Positions 26,205 to 34,451 of a stretch of 64,000 nucleotides of DNA are shown here, piece after piece. The stretch is from Pseudomonas fluorescens (GTDB lineage: Bacteria; Pseudomonadota; Gammaproteobacteria; Pseudomonadales; Pseudomonadaceae). The notes under the pieces were generated by a model, which saw nothing but the letters and a program-made list of their open reading frames with translations, did not search any database and was not told the origin of the DNA. The DNA lies in assembly GCF_040448305.1 (NCBI RefSeq), contig NZ_CP148752.1:4154001-4218000 (forward strand). The letters run 5' to 3'. Made by a program: the position numbers and the translations under genes. Each line of letters begins with the position of its first letter. Positions within the stretch are counted from its first letter, which is position 1.

Positions 26205-26382
26205 CGAACTGATACCCACATTCAACGATTAACTGCCCAACGCGAGCGGGCAGGCGCTTGTGCGTGCCCCGCTCGCGAAAACAACACACTGCAATAACAA
26301 CAAGTACGACCAGGCAGCCAGGATGGCGGCGCCGAATAAACCCGAGCGGTATGGGTGAGTTCGATCAGCAAACGCAAAACCC

Positions 26383-26472
26383 TGTGGGAGCGAGCTTGCT
26401 CGCGATAGCGGTGTGTCAGGCGACATCAATGTCGATTGTGCCGGCCTCATCGCGAGCAAGCTCGCTCCCACA
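26383..26472. repeat. 90-bp REPIN between puuD and potG
   Basis: Forward arm TGTGGGAGCGAGCTTGCTCG and inverted arm ending CTCGCTCCCACA, with the core GACATCAATGTCG. It fills most of the gap between puuD and the ABC transporter operon. Confidence 0.88.
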
Positions 26473-26570
26473 GGATCTGCGTTATGACCGAAGTCCCCGA
26501 TACGGGTTTGCAATCCACTATTAAGCCGGGCCGTGTTGGCCGGGCGACTGAAACCTGTTGGGAGTTTCAC

Positions 26571-27713
26571 ATGGCAAACGCCTCCAGCATCTACAGGAAG
26601 GCTCTTGAGGGTCACCAGGCACCGAAAAAGGTGTTGGTGAAAATCGATCGCGTCACCAAGAAGTTCGACGAAACCACCGCCGTGGACGATGTGTCCCTGG
26701 AAATCCACCAGGGTGAAATCTTCGCCCTGCTCGGTGGTTCCGGTTCCGGAAAATCGACCCTGCTGCGCATGCTCGCCGGTTTCGAGCGCCCGACCGAAGG
26801 CCGGATTCTGCTCGACGGCGTCGACATCACCGACATGCCTCCGTACGAACGACCGATCAACATGATGTTCCAGTCCTACGCGCTGTTCCCGCACATGACG
26901 GTGGCGCAGAACATCGCCTTCGGCCTCAAGCAGGACCGTTTGCCAGCGGCCGAAATCGACGCCCGGGTGCAGGAGATGCTGCGCCTGGTGCACATGACCC
27001 AGTACGCCAAGCGCAAGCCGCACCAACTGTCCGGCGGCCAGCGTCAGCGCGTGGCCCTGGCCCGTTCCCTGGCCAAGCGTCCGAAGCTGCTGTTGCTCGA
27101 CGAACCGATGGGCGCACTGGATAAAAAGCTGCGTTCGCAGATGCAGCTTGAACTTGTCGAGATCATCGAGCGCGTCGGCGTGACCTGCGTGATGGTGACC
27201 CACGACCAGGAAGAGGCCATGACCATGGCCCAGCGCATCGCGATCATGCACCTGGGCTGGATCGCCCAGATCGGCAGCCCGGTGGACATTTATGAAGCAC
27301 CGGTCAGCCGCATGGTCTGCGAATTCATCGGCAACGTGAACGCCTTCGACGGCACCGTGGTCGAGGACCTGGAAGGTCACGCGATCATCCACAGCCCGGA
27401 TCTTGCGCAGAAGATCTACGTCGGTCACGGCGTCAGCACGTCGGTGCAGGACAAGTCGATCACCTACGCGATCCGCCCGGAAAAACTGCTGGTCAGCACC
27501 GTCAAGCCCGAAAACCGCTACAACTGGTCCGCCGGCAAAGTGCATGACATCGCCTACCTCGGCGGCCACTCGGTGTTCTACGTCGAGCTGCCTGGGGGCA
27601 AGATCGTCCAGTCGTTCATGGCCAACGCCGAACGCCGTGGTGCGCGTCCGACCTGGGACGATCAGGTCTACGTGTGGTGGGAAGACGACAGCGGCGTGGT
27701 ACTGCGCGCATGA
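26571..27713 (+). CDS. potG: Putrescine ABC transporter, ATP-binding subunit
   Basis: 380 residues. Walker A is GGSGSGKST at about residues 55-63; the Q-loop, signature LSGGQRQRVALARSL, Walker B LLLDEPMGALD and the switch His in VMVTHDQEEAMTMA are all intact. A C-terminal TOBE domain (ITYAIRPEKLLVS) follows. It resembles PotG/SpuF and energises putrescine import from the cytoplasmic face. GGGAG lies eight bases before the ATG at 26571; the frame is open further upstream through the REPIN, which is rejected as coding. Its TGA overlaps the ATG of potH. Confidence 0.9.
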   Translation: MANASSIYRKALEGHQAPKKVLVKIDRVTKKFDETTAVDDVSLEIHQGEIFALLGGSGSGKSTLLRMLAGFERPTEGRILLDGVDITDMPPYERPINMMFQSYALFPHMTVAQNIAFGLKQDRLPAAEIDARVQEMLRLVHMTQYAKRKPHQLSGGQRQRVALARSLAKRPKLLLLDEPMGALDKKLRSQMQLELVEIIERVGVTCVMVTHDQEEAMTMAQRIAIMHLGWIAQIGSPVDIYEAPVSRMVCEFIGNVNAFDGTVVEDLEGHAIIHSPDLAQKIYVGHGVSTSVQDKSITYAIRPEKLLVSTVKPENRYNWSAGKVHDIAYLGGHSVFYVELPGGKIVQSFMANAERRGARPTWDDQVYVWWEDDSGVVLRA

Positions 27714-28624
27714 AAACCTTCAATCAGCAATTCCTGAGGTGGGTCCCCAGCGGGCGCAAGTTCGTCATCGGGATTCCGTTCATCTGGCTGTTCCTGTTCT
27801 TCATGCTGCCGTTCTTTTTGGTGATGAAGATCAGCTTCTCGGAAGCGGCCCTGGCCATTCCGCCCTACTCGGAGATCTACACCTACGCCGAGCAGAAATT
27901 CCAGCTGTTGCTCAACATCGGCAACTACACCCTGCTGGGCGAGGATGAGCTGTACCTGTCCGCCTACCTGGGTTCGTTGAAGGTGGCGTTTTTCAGCACT
28001 GTGATGTGCCTGGTGATCGGTTTCCCGATGGCCTACGCCATCACCAAGGCCAGCAAGGAAGCGCAGAACGTGCTGATGCTGCTGATCATGATGCCGACCT
28101 GGACCGCGATCCTGATCCGCGTTTACGCGTGGATGGGCATCCTCAGCAACAACGGCCTGCTCAATGGGTTCCTGATGTGGACCGGGCTGACGTCGCACCC
28201 GATCGAGATCCTCAACACCAACATCGCCGTCTACATCGGCGTGGTGTATGCGTATCTGCCGTTCATGGTGCTGCCGTTGTACGCCAACCTGGTCAAGCAT
28301 GACCAAAGCCTGCTGGAAGCCGCATCGGACCTGGGTTCGAGCACCTTCAACAGCTTCTGGAAAATCACCGTGCCTTTGGCCAAGAACGGCATCATCGCCG
28401 GTTGCATGCTGGTGTTCATTCCGGTGGTCGGTGAGTTCGTGATTCCGGAACTGCTGGGCGGCCCGGAAACCCTGATGATCGGCCGTGTGTTGTGGCAAGA
28501 GTTCTTCAACAACCGCGACTGGCCGGTGGCGTCCGCCCTGGCGGTGGTGATGCTGTTGATCCTGATTGTGCCGATTCTGCTGTTCAACCGCAGCCAGGCC
28601 AAAGAGATGGAGGCACGGGGATGA
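27710..28624 (+). CDS. potH: Putrescine ABC transporter, permease subunit
   Basis: 304 residues, six membrane segments of the BPD transporter inner-membrane domain. The EAA loop that docks the ATPase is EAASDLGSSTFNSFWKITVP. It starts with an ATG overlapping the potG stop (ATGA), so translation is probably coupled. The first cytoplasmic segment is basic and the large periplasmic loop (PPYSEIYTYAEQKF) is as in PotH/SpuG. It forms the channel together with PotI. Confidence 0.9.
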   Translation: MKTFNQQFLRWVPSGRKFVIGIPFIWLFLFFMLPFFLVMKISFSEAALAIPPYSEIYTYAEQKFQLLLNIGNYTLLGEDELYLSAYLGSLKVAFFSTVMCLVIGFPMAYAITKASKEAQNVLMLLIMMPTWTAILIRVYAWMGILSNNGLLNGFLMWTGLTSHPIEILNTNIAVYIGVVYAYLPFMVLPLYANLVKHDQSLLEAASDLGSSTFNSFWKITVPLAKNGIIAGCMLVFIPVVGEFVIPELLGGPETLMIGRVLWQEFFNNRDWPVASALAVVMLLILIVPILLFNRSQAKEMEARG

Positions 28625-29505
28625 AACGCTTCGGATTTTCAAAGTTCATGCTGATTTTCGGCCTGTCGTTTATCTACCTGCCGATGCTGATTCTGGTGAT
28701 CTACTCGTTCAACGCCTCGAAGCTGGTGACGGTGTGGGGTGGCTGGTCGATCAAGTGGTACGCCGGTTTGCTCGACAACAGCCAGTTGATGGGCTCGGTG
28801 GGACGCTCGCTGGAAATCGCCTGCTACACCGCGATTGCGGCAGTCGCACTAGGGACGTTAGCCGCGTTCGTCCTGACGCGCGTTACGCGTTTCAAGGGTC
28901 GCACGCTGTTCGGCGGCCTGGTCACCGCGCCGCTGGTGATGCCTGAAGTGATCACCGGTCTGTCGCTGTTGCTGCTGTTCGTGGCCATGGCGCAGTTGAT
29001 CGGCTGGCCGATGGAGCGTGGCATCGTCACGATCTGGATCGCCCACACCACGTTTTGTGCCGCCTATGTGGCGGTGGTAGTCTCCGCCCGCCTTCGCGAA
29101 CTGGACCTGTCCATCGAAGAAGCGGCCATGGACCTGGGTGCGAAGCCGTTCAAGGTGTTTTTCCTGATCACCATTCCGATGATCGCGCCGTCACTGGCGG
29201 CCGGCGGCATGATGTCGTTCGCGTTGTCCCTCGATGACCTGGTGCTGGCGAGCTTCGTGTCGGGCCCGGGTTCCACGACCCTGCCGATGGAAGTGTTCTC
29301 GGCGGTGCGCCTGGGGGTCAAGCCCGAAATCAACGCCGTGGCCAGCCTGATCCTGTTGGCCGTGTCGATCGTGACCTTCATGGTCTGGTACTTCAGCCGC
29401 CGTGCCGAAGCCAGCCGTAAGCGCGCGATCCAGGAAGCCATGGACCAGACCACCAGCGAATCCTGGCAGCAGCCTGAAAAGAAAATGGCAGGAGCGACGG
29501 CCTAG
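28621..29505 (+). CDS. potI: Putrescine ABC transporter, permease subunit
   Basis: 294 residues, six membrane segments. The EAA loop is EEAAMDLGAKPFKVFFLITIP. ATGA overlap with potH continues the coupled operon, and GGAGG about ten bases upstream gives a ribosome site inside the potH end. The sequence around VTVWGGWSIKWYAGLL matches the PotI/SpuH family. It pairs with PotH in the inner membrane. The gene is followed by a REPIN that separates it from the binding-protein gene. Confidence 0.9.
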   Translation: MKRFGFSKFMLIFGLSFIYLPMLILVIYSFNASKLVTVWGGWSIKWYAGLLDNSQLMGSVGRSLEIACYTAIAAVALGTLAAFVLTRVTRFKGRTLFGGLVTAPLVMPEVITGLSLLLLFVAMAQLIGWPMERGIVTIWIAHTTFCAAYVAVVVSARLRELDLSIEEAAMDLGAKPFKVFFLITIPMIAPSLAAGGMMSFALSLDDLVLASFVSGPGSTTLPMEVFSAVRLGVKPEINAVASLILLAVSIVTFMVWYFSRRAEASRKRAIQEAMDQTTSESWQQPEKKMAGATA

Positions 29506-29515
29506 TGCCGCCTCC

Positions 29516-29629
29516 TGTAGGAGCGAGCTTGCTCCGGGCGGCGATCCGACGATGGACGTAAACGATGACGTGGGCTGTCTGAATTAACGCGGCGTCCTTG
29601 TGTTTTTCGCGAGCAGGCTCGCTCCTACA
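29516..29629. repeat. REP pair between potI and potF
   Basis: A forward arm TGTAGGAGCGAGCTTGCTCC and an inverted arm GCGAGCAGGCTCGCTCCTAC are separated by a non-standard core, so the unit is 114 bp rather than 90. It may set the ratio of binding protein to membrane subunits by acting on the message. Confidence 0.82.
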
Positions 29630-29689
29630 AATGAGCGCTCTCGCCACAGGTTTTGTGTTTTTGAATAAAAAAGAAATGGAGTTGTACCG

Positions 29690-30787
29690 ATGAAAATGTT
29701 TGGCAGGACTCTGCTGACACTGTCCTTATTGGGCGCAATCGCCACTGGCGCCCAGGCCAATGACAAGGTTCTGCGCGTCTACAACTGGTCGGATTACATT
29801 GGCCCGGACACCGTCAAGAAGTTCGAAGACGAAACCGGCATCCAGGTGACCTACGATGTCTTCGACAGCAACGAAACCCTTGAGGCACGCCTGCTGGCGG
29901 GTAAATCCGGCTACGACATCGTCGTGCCGTCCAACAGCTTCCTGGCCAAGCAGATCAAGGCCGGCGTCTATCAGGAACTGGACAAGTCGAAGCTGTCGAA
30001 CTGGAAAAACCTCAACCCGGTGCTGCTGAAAAACGCCTCCGCCAGCGATCCCGAAAACGCCCACGCCATCCCGTACATGTGGGGCTCGATCGGCATCGGC
30101 TTCAACCCGCAGAAGGTCAAGGAAGTGCTCGGCGCCAACGCCCCGACCAACTCCTGGGACCTGCTGTTCAAACCGGAAAACGCCGAGAAGCTCAAAGCCT
30201 GCGGCATCAGTTTCCTCGATTCGCCGACTGAAATGATCCCGACCGCCCTGCACTACCTGGGCTACCCGGTGAACGATCAGGACAAACAGCACATCGCCGA
30301 AGCCGAGGCGCTGTTCATGAGGATTCGCCCGAACGTGGCGTACTTCCACTCGTCGAAATACATCTCGGACCTGGCCAACGGCAACATCTGCGTGGCCGTC
30401 GGTTACTCCGGCGACGTGCTGCAGGCCAAGGCCCGCGCCCAGGAAGCCGGGGACAAGGTGAAGATCGACTACAGCATCCCGAAAGAAGGCGCCGCCAGTT
30501 TCTACGACATGCTCGCCATCCCCCGCGATGCCGCCAACGTCGAGAACGCTTACCTGTTCATGAACTTCCTGATGCGCCCCGACGTGATTGCCGACATCAC
30601 CAACAACATCGGCTACAGCAACGCCAACGCGGCGGCCACGCCACTGGTCGATGAAGCGATCCGCAACGATCCGGGCTCCTACCCGCCGGAAGCGGTTATG
30701 GCGACGCTCTATGCCGTGCCGGACCAGCCGATTGCCGTCCAGCGGGTCATGACCCGTGGCTGGACCAAGGTGAAACTCGGCCAGTAA
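29690..30787 (+). CDS. potF: Periplasmic putrescine-binding protein
   Basis: 365 residues. A signal peptide (MKMFGRTLLTLSLLGAIATGAQA) precedes a class II solute-binding protein with the polyamine contact motif VYNWSDYIG. Further family marks are FDSNETLEARLLAGKSGYD, YMWGSIGIGFNP and the C-terminal FMNFLMRPDVIADITN. It delivers putrescine (or spermidine, as in SpuD/SpuE) to PotGHI. A GGAG site lies nine bases before the ATG. In many Pseudomonas the binding protein heads the operon; here it is last and set off by a REP pair. Confidence 0.9.
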   Translation: MKMFGRTLLTLSLLGAIATGAQANDKVLRVYNWSDYIGPDTVKKFEDETGIQVTYDVFDSNETLEARLLAGKSGYDIVVPSNSFLAKQIKAGVYQELDKSKLSNWKNLNPVLLKNASASDPENAHAIPYMWGSIGIGFNPQKVKEVLGANAPTNSWDLLFKPENAEKLKACGISFLDSPTEMIPTALHYLGYPVNDQDKQHIAEAEALFMRIRPNVAYFHSSKYISDLANGNICVAVGYSGDVLQAKARAQEAGDKVKIDYSIPKEGAASFYDMLAIPRDAANVENAYLFMNFLMRPDVIADITNNIGYSNANAAATPLVDEAIRNDPGSYPPEAVMATLYAVPDQPIAVQRVMTRGWTKVKLGQ

Positions 30788-30803
30788 TTCACTCGCAAAT
30801 GCC

Positions 30804-30894
30804 TTCGCGAGCAGGCTCGCTCCCACATTGGTCCGTGTTGAACCCGTGATATGTGAACGACGCTCCCCCCTGTGGGAGCGAGCCTGCTCGCGAT
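30804..30894. repeat. REP pair in inverted order after potF
   Basis: The inverted arm (TTCGCGAGCAGGCTCGCTCC) comes first and the forward arm second, the reverse of most copies in the window. It lies just downstream of the binding-protein stop codon. Confidence 0.85.
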
Positions 30895-31017
30895 GAGGCC
30901 AGAACATCCAGCACACATTTCAGCTTTACCAATTTCCGTTCACGCAGCGCCTTACCACCGCTGCCTCTCCTGCAAGTAGAACGGCCTCACCTGGTTCCCT
31001 CGGTTCAGGTGAATTTT

Positions 31018-31039
31018 GGCGCCCTCGGGCGCCTTTTTT
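31018..31039 (+). terminator. Rho-independent terminator of the putrescine operon
   Basis: GGCGCC-CTCG-GGCGCC followed by six T, 230 bases after potF. It overlaps the stop of the convergent thpR gene by two bases. Confidence 0.88.
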
Positions 31040-31586
31040 ATGAGCGGTCAAAATCAAGCAGCGGCCATTCGGCCAGCGCCCGATAACGTCCCTTGTGGGA
31101 TTCGAACAGGGTGAATCGATCAGCTCGCAGGAAGAATTCGGGGGGTGTCGCGGACTCCGGTACCGGCGCTCGATACTGCCGTGCCAGGGTCAGGTGCGGA
31201 CGGTACTCCCTTGGAGCTTCCTCCAGCCCGAACGGCAACATCGCCTGCTCCAGGGCATACACCAGGCGTAGCAATGCCGGGGACGCCTGCTCCGGCGCGA
31301 GCACCAGCGCCCCTGCCCGGCGCCACACGTCCAGCCGATCCAGCACCACCGTCAAGCGCTCGCCCGGTGTACGGATCGACGCCGCAGCGGTGCAGATCTC
31401 GGCAATCTGCGCCACGCCCACCGCCCCCAAAAACTTCAGCGTCAGGTGAAAGTTTTCCGCCGGCACCGGCCGTCCGTTGCGCAGTTGCAGCGCACTGCGC
31501 CACCGCGCGATCTCCCGGCGCTGGGCCGGGGCGCAGTTCAGCGCAAAGAACAGACGCTTGAACGGCTCGCGGGATTCGTCGTTCAT
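31038..31586 (-). CDS. thpR: RNA 2',3'-cyclic phosphodiesterase
   Basis: 182 residues of the 2H phosphoesterase family. The two catalytic HxTx motifs are both HLTL, in ENFHLTLKFLGAVG and YRPHLTLARQY, and the start RLFFALNCAP is typical of ThpR/LigT. It hydrolyses 2',3'-cyclic phosphates on RNA ends in the cytoplasm. The ATG at 31586 has AGGAGGTG seven bases upstream, which decides the start against a longer open frame to 31667. It overlaps the terminator of the convergent putrescine operon by two bases. Confidence 0.87.
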   Translation of the reverse strand: MNDESREPFKRLFFALNCAPAQRREIARWRSALQLRNGRPVPAENFHLTLKFLGAVGVAQIAEICTAAASIRTPGERLTVVLDRLDVWRRAGALVLAPEQASPALLRLVYALEQAMLPFGLEEAPREYRPHLTLARQYRAPVPESATPPEFFLRADRFTLFESHKGRYRALAEWPLLDFDRS

Positions 31587-31708
31587 GCCGGGCACCTCCT
31601 GGGAAGACTGCCTGAGTGTACTCAACACCCGCTTGCCGACCAGCGCATTTGTGGCGCCGAGGGGCATGCAGGTTATAGTTTCAGCATCCCGAAAAACCGG
31701 AGGGGGCC

Positions 31709-31903
31709 ATGCGACAGATCATCAGCAAGGAACCATGGTGGGCCAGACCGCCCGAGCCCGGCCAGGATGAGCTCAAGCTGGAATGGGGCTGGCTGGTGCA
31801 TTACAGCGAAGGTGAACCGCGCTTCGAGTTCATCCGCGAGCGGCCGACGGACGACGAAATCCGCCAGCGCAAGAGTTGCAGGATCACCCCGACGCCGGAG
31901 TGA
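31709..31903 (+). CDS. 64-residue hypothetical protein
   Basis: 64 residues, soluble and charged, starting MRQIISKEPWWARPPEPGQD and rich in Trp, Glu and Arg (LEWGWLVHY, FEFIRERPTDDEIRQRKS). GGAGGGGG lies just upstream of the ATG, a strong ribosome site. It is divergent from thpR (122 bases apart) and ends 15 bases before the convergent DUF1428 gene. I do not recognise the family; strong translation signals and clean codon use suggest a real gene. Confidence 0.6.
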   Translation: MRQIISKEPWWARPPEPGQDELKLEWGWLVHYSEGEPRFEFIRERPTDDEIRQRKSCRITPTPE

Positions 31904-31917
31904 TCCCGCGTGCGGCG

Positions 31918-32271
31918 TCAGGCCTTGAGGAGTACTTCGAACCCGCCGTACACCATGCGCTGGCCGTCGAAGGGCATCGGATTGACGTCCGGCTTCATGC
32001 GCGGGTCCTGCATCATCCTGTCCATCCCGGCATTGCGGGTGGCCTTGTCCGGCCAGACGATCCAGCCGAAGGCCACGGTTTCGCCTTCCTTGAGCTTCAC
32101 CGACATTGGAAACGAGGTGACCTTGCCTTCCGGGACATCCTCGCCCCAGCATTCGACCACGCTCAAGGCACCGTTTTCCTTGAAGATCGAGGCGGCGATT
32201 TCGGCGTGCTTGATGTATTGCCCGCGGTTGGCGGAGGGTACGGCAGCGATAAAACCATCGACGTAAGACAT
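31918..32271 (-). CDS. DUF1428 family protein (YbaA-like)
   Basis: 117 residues starting MSYVDGFIAAVPSANRGQY, with WGEDVPEGKVTSFPMSVKLK and GWIVWPDKATRNAGMDRMM, the hallmark wording of DUF1428. Members are small cytoplasmic dimeric alpha-beta barrel proteins without a proven function. AAGGAG nine bases upstream fixes the ATG at 32271. It lies 17 bases downstream of the lipoprotein gene on the same strand, so the two are probably co-transcribed. Confidence 0.85.
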   Translation of the reverse strand: MSYVDGFIAAVPSANRGQYIKHAEIAASIFKENGALSVVECWGEDVPEGKVTSFPMSVKLKEGETVAFGWIVWPDKATRNAGMDRMMQDPRMKPDVNPMPFDGQRMVYGGFEVLLKA

Positions 32272-32288
32272 GAGTATTTCTCCTTGGG

Positions 32289-33353
32289 TCATGGGGTGTT
32301 CTGCTGGGTAGTCGATTGCGCTGGCGTCCAATCGACAGTCCCGGCGCTCAAACCGACCGGCGGTGCAGTGCGGTCCGCCAGGCTGCCTTCGATCTGCCCC
32401 GCCATGTAAAGCGTGCCGGCCATGACACCGGTGGTCGGGTTCTGCATCAGTTTGAGCCAGGCCTTGTCGAAGGTATTGCCCAGGCTGCTGCGAATCAGCG
32501 CCTCGCTGTCGGGCCGGTCATTGGCCTGAATCAGTGCGCGAATGCCCGCCACCCCGACCGTGATCAAACTACCGGCGAGTTTCCCGACTGCCGCGGCCAC
32601 GGCGCTGGCGGCCCCGCGCGGGGCCATTTCGGCTTCCATCCGCCGGCTGGCGCGCCTGGCCACCGGCGCCATCGCGGTGTCGGTCGAACCCACGCCCCTG
32701 TCGCCGCCGGCCTTGTGGATTTTGTCGACCAGCGCGGCGTAGGCCGGCAAGGTGTTCAGCTGTTCGGTGTGCACGATCTGGTACAACGAGGCGTTCCGCG
32801 CTGGCGGCGGCCCGAGGGCGATGGCCGGGATTTTCTGGATGCGCCCGTTGAGCTGGGCCATCGGCACGCCGTGGCGGGTGGAGATCTTCTGCAGTTCTTC
32901 CTTGAGGATGTCGACGTAGAACGCCGCTGCCAGGCCGAGAATCGAATCGGGATCGACTTCCCGTGCCACCGGGGCCAGAACCTTCTCCTGATAGGCTTCG
33001 AGCAGGTACGCCGCCAGACGTTTTTCCGATGCGTCCTGCTCGCCCTTGGCGTTGAGGTTGTACCAGCTGACCTTCACCGACAGCCATTCCTGGGTCCAGT
33101 AATTGCTGAACCACGGAATGAAATTCTGTTCGGTCAATTCATAGACCCGTGTGCGCCAGTAATCCATGGCGCCGCGGGCGTAGATTCGGGTCTGCTCGGT
33201 GGCCGACTGCGACGCGGCGACGATCTCCCGATCCACTTGTTGCCAGGTGCTCTCTGAAACGATGACCGGCGCCACTTCCACCGGCGCACGCGGCGGTGTG
33301 GCGCACCCTGCCAACACCACCAGTACGGCAATGACCAGCGAACGCAGGCTCAA
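32289..33353 (-). CDS. Predicted lipoprotein, about 350 residues, function unknown
   Basis: 354 residues if started at the TTG at 33353, which has AGGAAG nine bases upstream and gives a lipoprotein signal (LRSLVIAVLVVLAGC). The Cys is followed by ATPP. The mature part is mostly helical, with many charged residues, two conserved-looking stretches (WFSNYWTQEWLSVKVSWYN and GPPPARNASLYQIVHTEQL) and an Ala-rich segment around SAVAAAVGKLAGSLITVG that could be membrane-associated. The frame is open much further upstream, but that extension translates the REP pair at 33445-33509 and is rejected. I do not recognise the family. Confidence 0.65.
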   Translation of the reverse strand: MSLRSLVIAVLVVLAGCATPPRAPVEVAPVIVSESTWQQVDREIVAASQSATEQTRIYARGAMDYWRTRVYELTEQNFIPWFSNYWTQEWLSVKVSWYNLNAKGEQDASEKRLAAYLLEAYQEKVLAPVAREVDPDSILGLAAAFYVDILKEELQKISTRHGVPMAQLNGRIQKIPAIALGPPPARNASLYQIVHTEQLNTLPAYAALVDKIHKAGGDRGVGSTDTAMAPVARRASRRMEAEMAPRGAASAVAAAVGKLAGSLITVGVAGIRALIQANDRPDSEALIRSSLGNTFDKAWLKLMQNPTTGVMAGTLYMAGQIEGSLADRTAPPVGLSAGTVDWTPAQSTTQQNTP

Positions 33354-33444
33354 GATCGCGACTTCCTGCAGTGTGTACCGGGCGAAATGCCCGACACCCA
33401 AAACCCTCGGTTTAAGTATAGGTGGCGGTGCTCCGCAGGCCGCC

Positions 33445-33509
33445 ATCGCGAGCAGGCTCGCTCCCACTCTGGTCGGCAGTGAACCTGCAGGAGCGAGCCT
33501 GCTCGCGAT
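33445..33509. repeat. Compact REP pair
   Basis: An inverted arm (ATCGCGAGCAGGCTCGCTCC) is followed after 18 bases by a forward arm beginning TGCAGGAGCGAGCC. The unit is 65 bp, shorter than the common 90-bp form and with no palindromic core. Confidence 0.82.
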
Positions 33510-33647
33510 GGGGCCAGAGCAGACAACACAAAAACCACCATCACTGGCGTCGATATTCACCATCGCCGCGATTGCCTTCCGCTTGAACGCCGTCAGCGTA
33601 GGATCGATCCCAAGCCAACACGAAACCCCGAATCGGAGGGGAACCTC

Positions 33648-33740
33648 ATGCTGATCCATCTGCTGACCTGCCTGGCCCTGACGGCGTTCACATTGAGTGT
33701 GTTTGCCTGGTACGTCCTGAGCGAGGAGCAAACATCATGA
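33648..33740 (+). CDS. 30-residue single-membrane-segment peptide
   Basis: ATG to TGA encodes 30 residues: a hydrophobic segment (MLIHLLTCLALTAFTLSVFA) and a short polar tail ending SEEQTS. GGAGGGG lies about seven bases before the ATG. Its stop overlaps the start of the next gene by four bases (ATGA at 33737-33740), so the two are translationally coupled. It is probably a small inner-membrane protein; no family recognised. Confidence 0.6.
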   Translation: MLIHLLTCLALTAFTLSVFAWYVLSEEQTS

Positions 33741-33997
33741 TCCACACGGTCACCCTCGCCGTACGTTTCCCGCTGTTCGGCAACAATTTCTACGCGCAGG
33801 AATTCGAGTCACGTAAAGAGTTGACTCTGATGTTCGACGAGAAGTTCGAGGCATTGCTGATCCCGGCAGCCGATCATCACTTCAGCAACGAAGTGGTCGG
33901 GCTCAATGATCAGTTCCGGTTTTTGAATGACGTGCTGGTCGAGCATCTGCTGGATGTCGAACTGGCAAAAGGCTCGGCCCGTTCGTTCGGGTTCTGA
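33737..33997 (+). CDS. 86-residue hypothetical protein coupled to a membrane peptide
   Basis: 86 residues beginning MIHTVTLAVRFPLFGNNFYA, soluble, acidic, with no membrane segment or obvious motif. Its ATG lies inside the stop region of the 30-residue peptide gene, which indicates coupled translation. The two have no other neighbour in the same direction. Unrecognised family. Confidence 0.6.
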   Translation: MIHTVTLAVRFPLFGNNFYAQEFESRKELTLMFDEKFEALLIPAADHHFSNEVVGLNDQFRFLNDVLVEHLLDVELAKGSARSFGF

Positions 33998-34035
33998 CAG
34001 CGACCAACGGTCGCCCGGGCATGGGCGGCAACCGC

Positions 34036-34272
34036 TCACAACGTTCGCTGACTATTGCCGATCCCCTTGGCAATATCGATCCCCCAATCCATCGCCGCTT
34101 CCATGTCCAGCATGTGCGGCCGTGGGTCGTGGTTTTCATCGATGGCCGTGCCGTCCGGCCGATAGATGCCGATGAACATGCCCAACGAACCGTCTTTCAA
34201 TATCTCGGCTGTGACTTTGATGCTGCATCCGTTCGATAGCGTTTCCTTGTGCTCCATATGGCGCTCGGTCAT
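34036..34272 (-). CDS. 78-residue hypothetical protein
   Basis: 78 residues starting MTERHMEHKETLSNGCSIKV, with GMFIGIYRPDGTAIDENHDP and DMEAAMDWGIDIAKG. It looks like a small, soluble beta-rich protein with a helical end. GGGGAGC upstream is a possible ribosome site; the second Met (five codons in) is an alternative start. It is divergent from the permease gene at 34452. Family not recognised. Confidence 0.55.
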   Translation of the reverse strand: MTERHMEHKETLSNGCSIKVTAEILKDGSLGMFIGIYRPDGTAIDENHDPRPHMLDMEAAMDWGIDIAKGIGNSQRTL

Positions 34273-34451
34273 GACTGCATTGCTCCCCTGACTGAATTCA
34301 AACCCTACTGGCCATGCTAGCTCAGCCCTCGGAAGTGCGCCGATTGGCAGGACCGGAGGCCAGCCCTGACAGCGGCGCAATGCCACCTATACTGAAAGCC
34401 ACCTCCCCCCAGGGGATCTGCACGTCCAACAATAAAATGCAGAGGTGGAAC

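Noticed and set aside
33354..33731. N-terminal extension of the lipoprotein frame
   Set aside because: It translates the REP pair (VGASLLAM and similar), a common artefact here; a TTG with ribosome site and lipobox lies at 33353.
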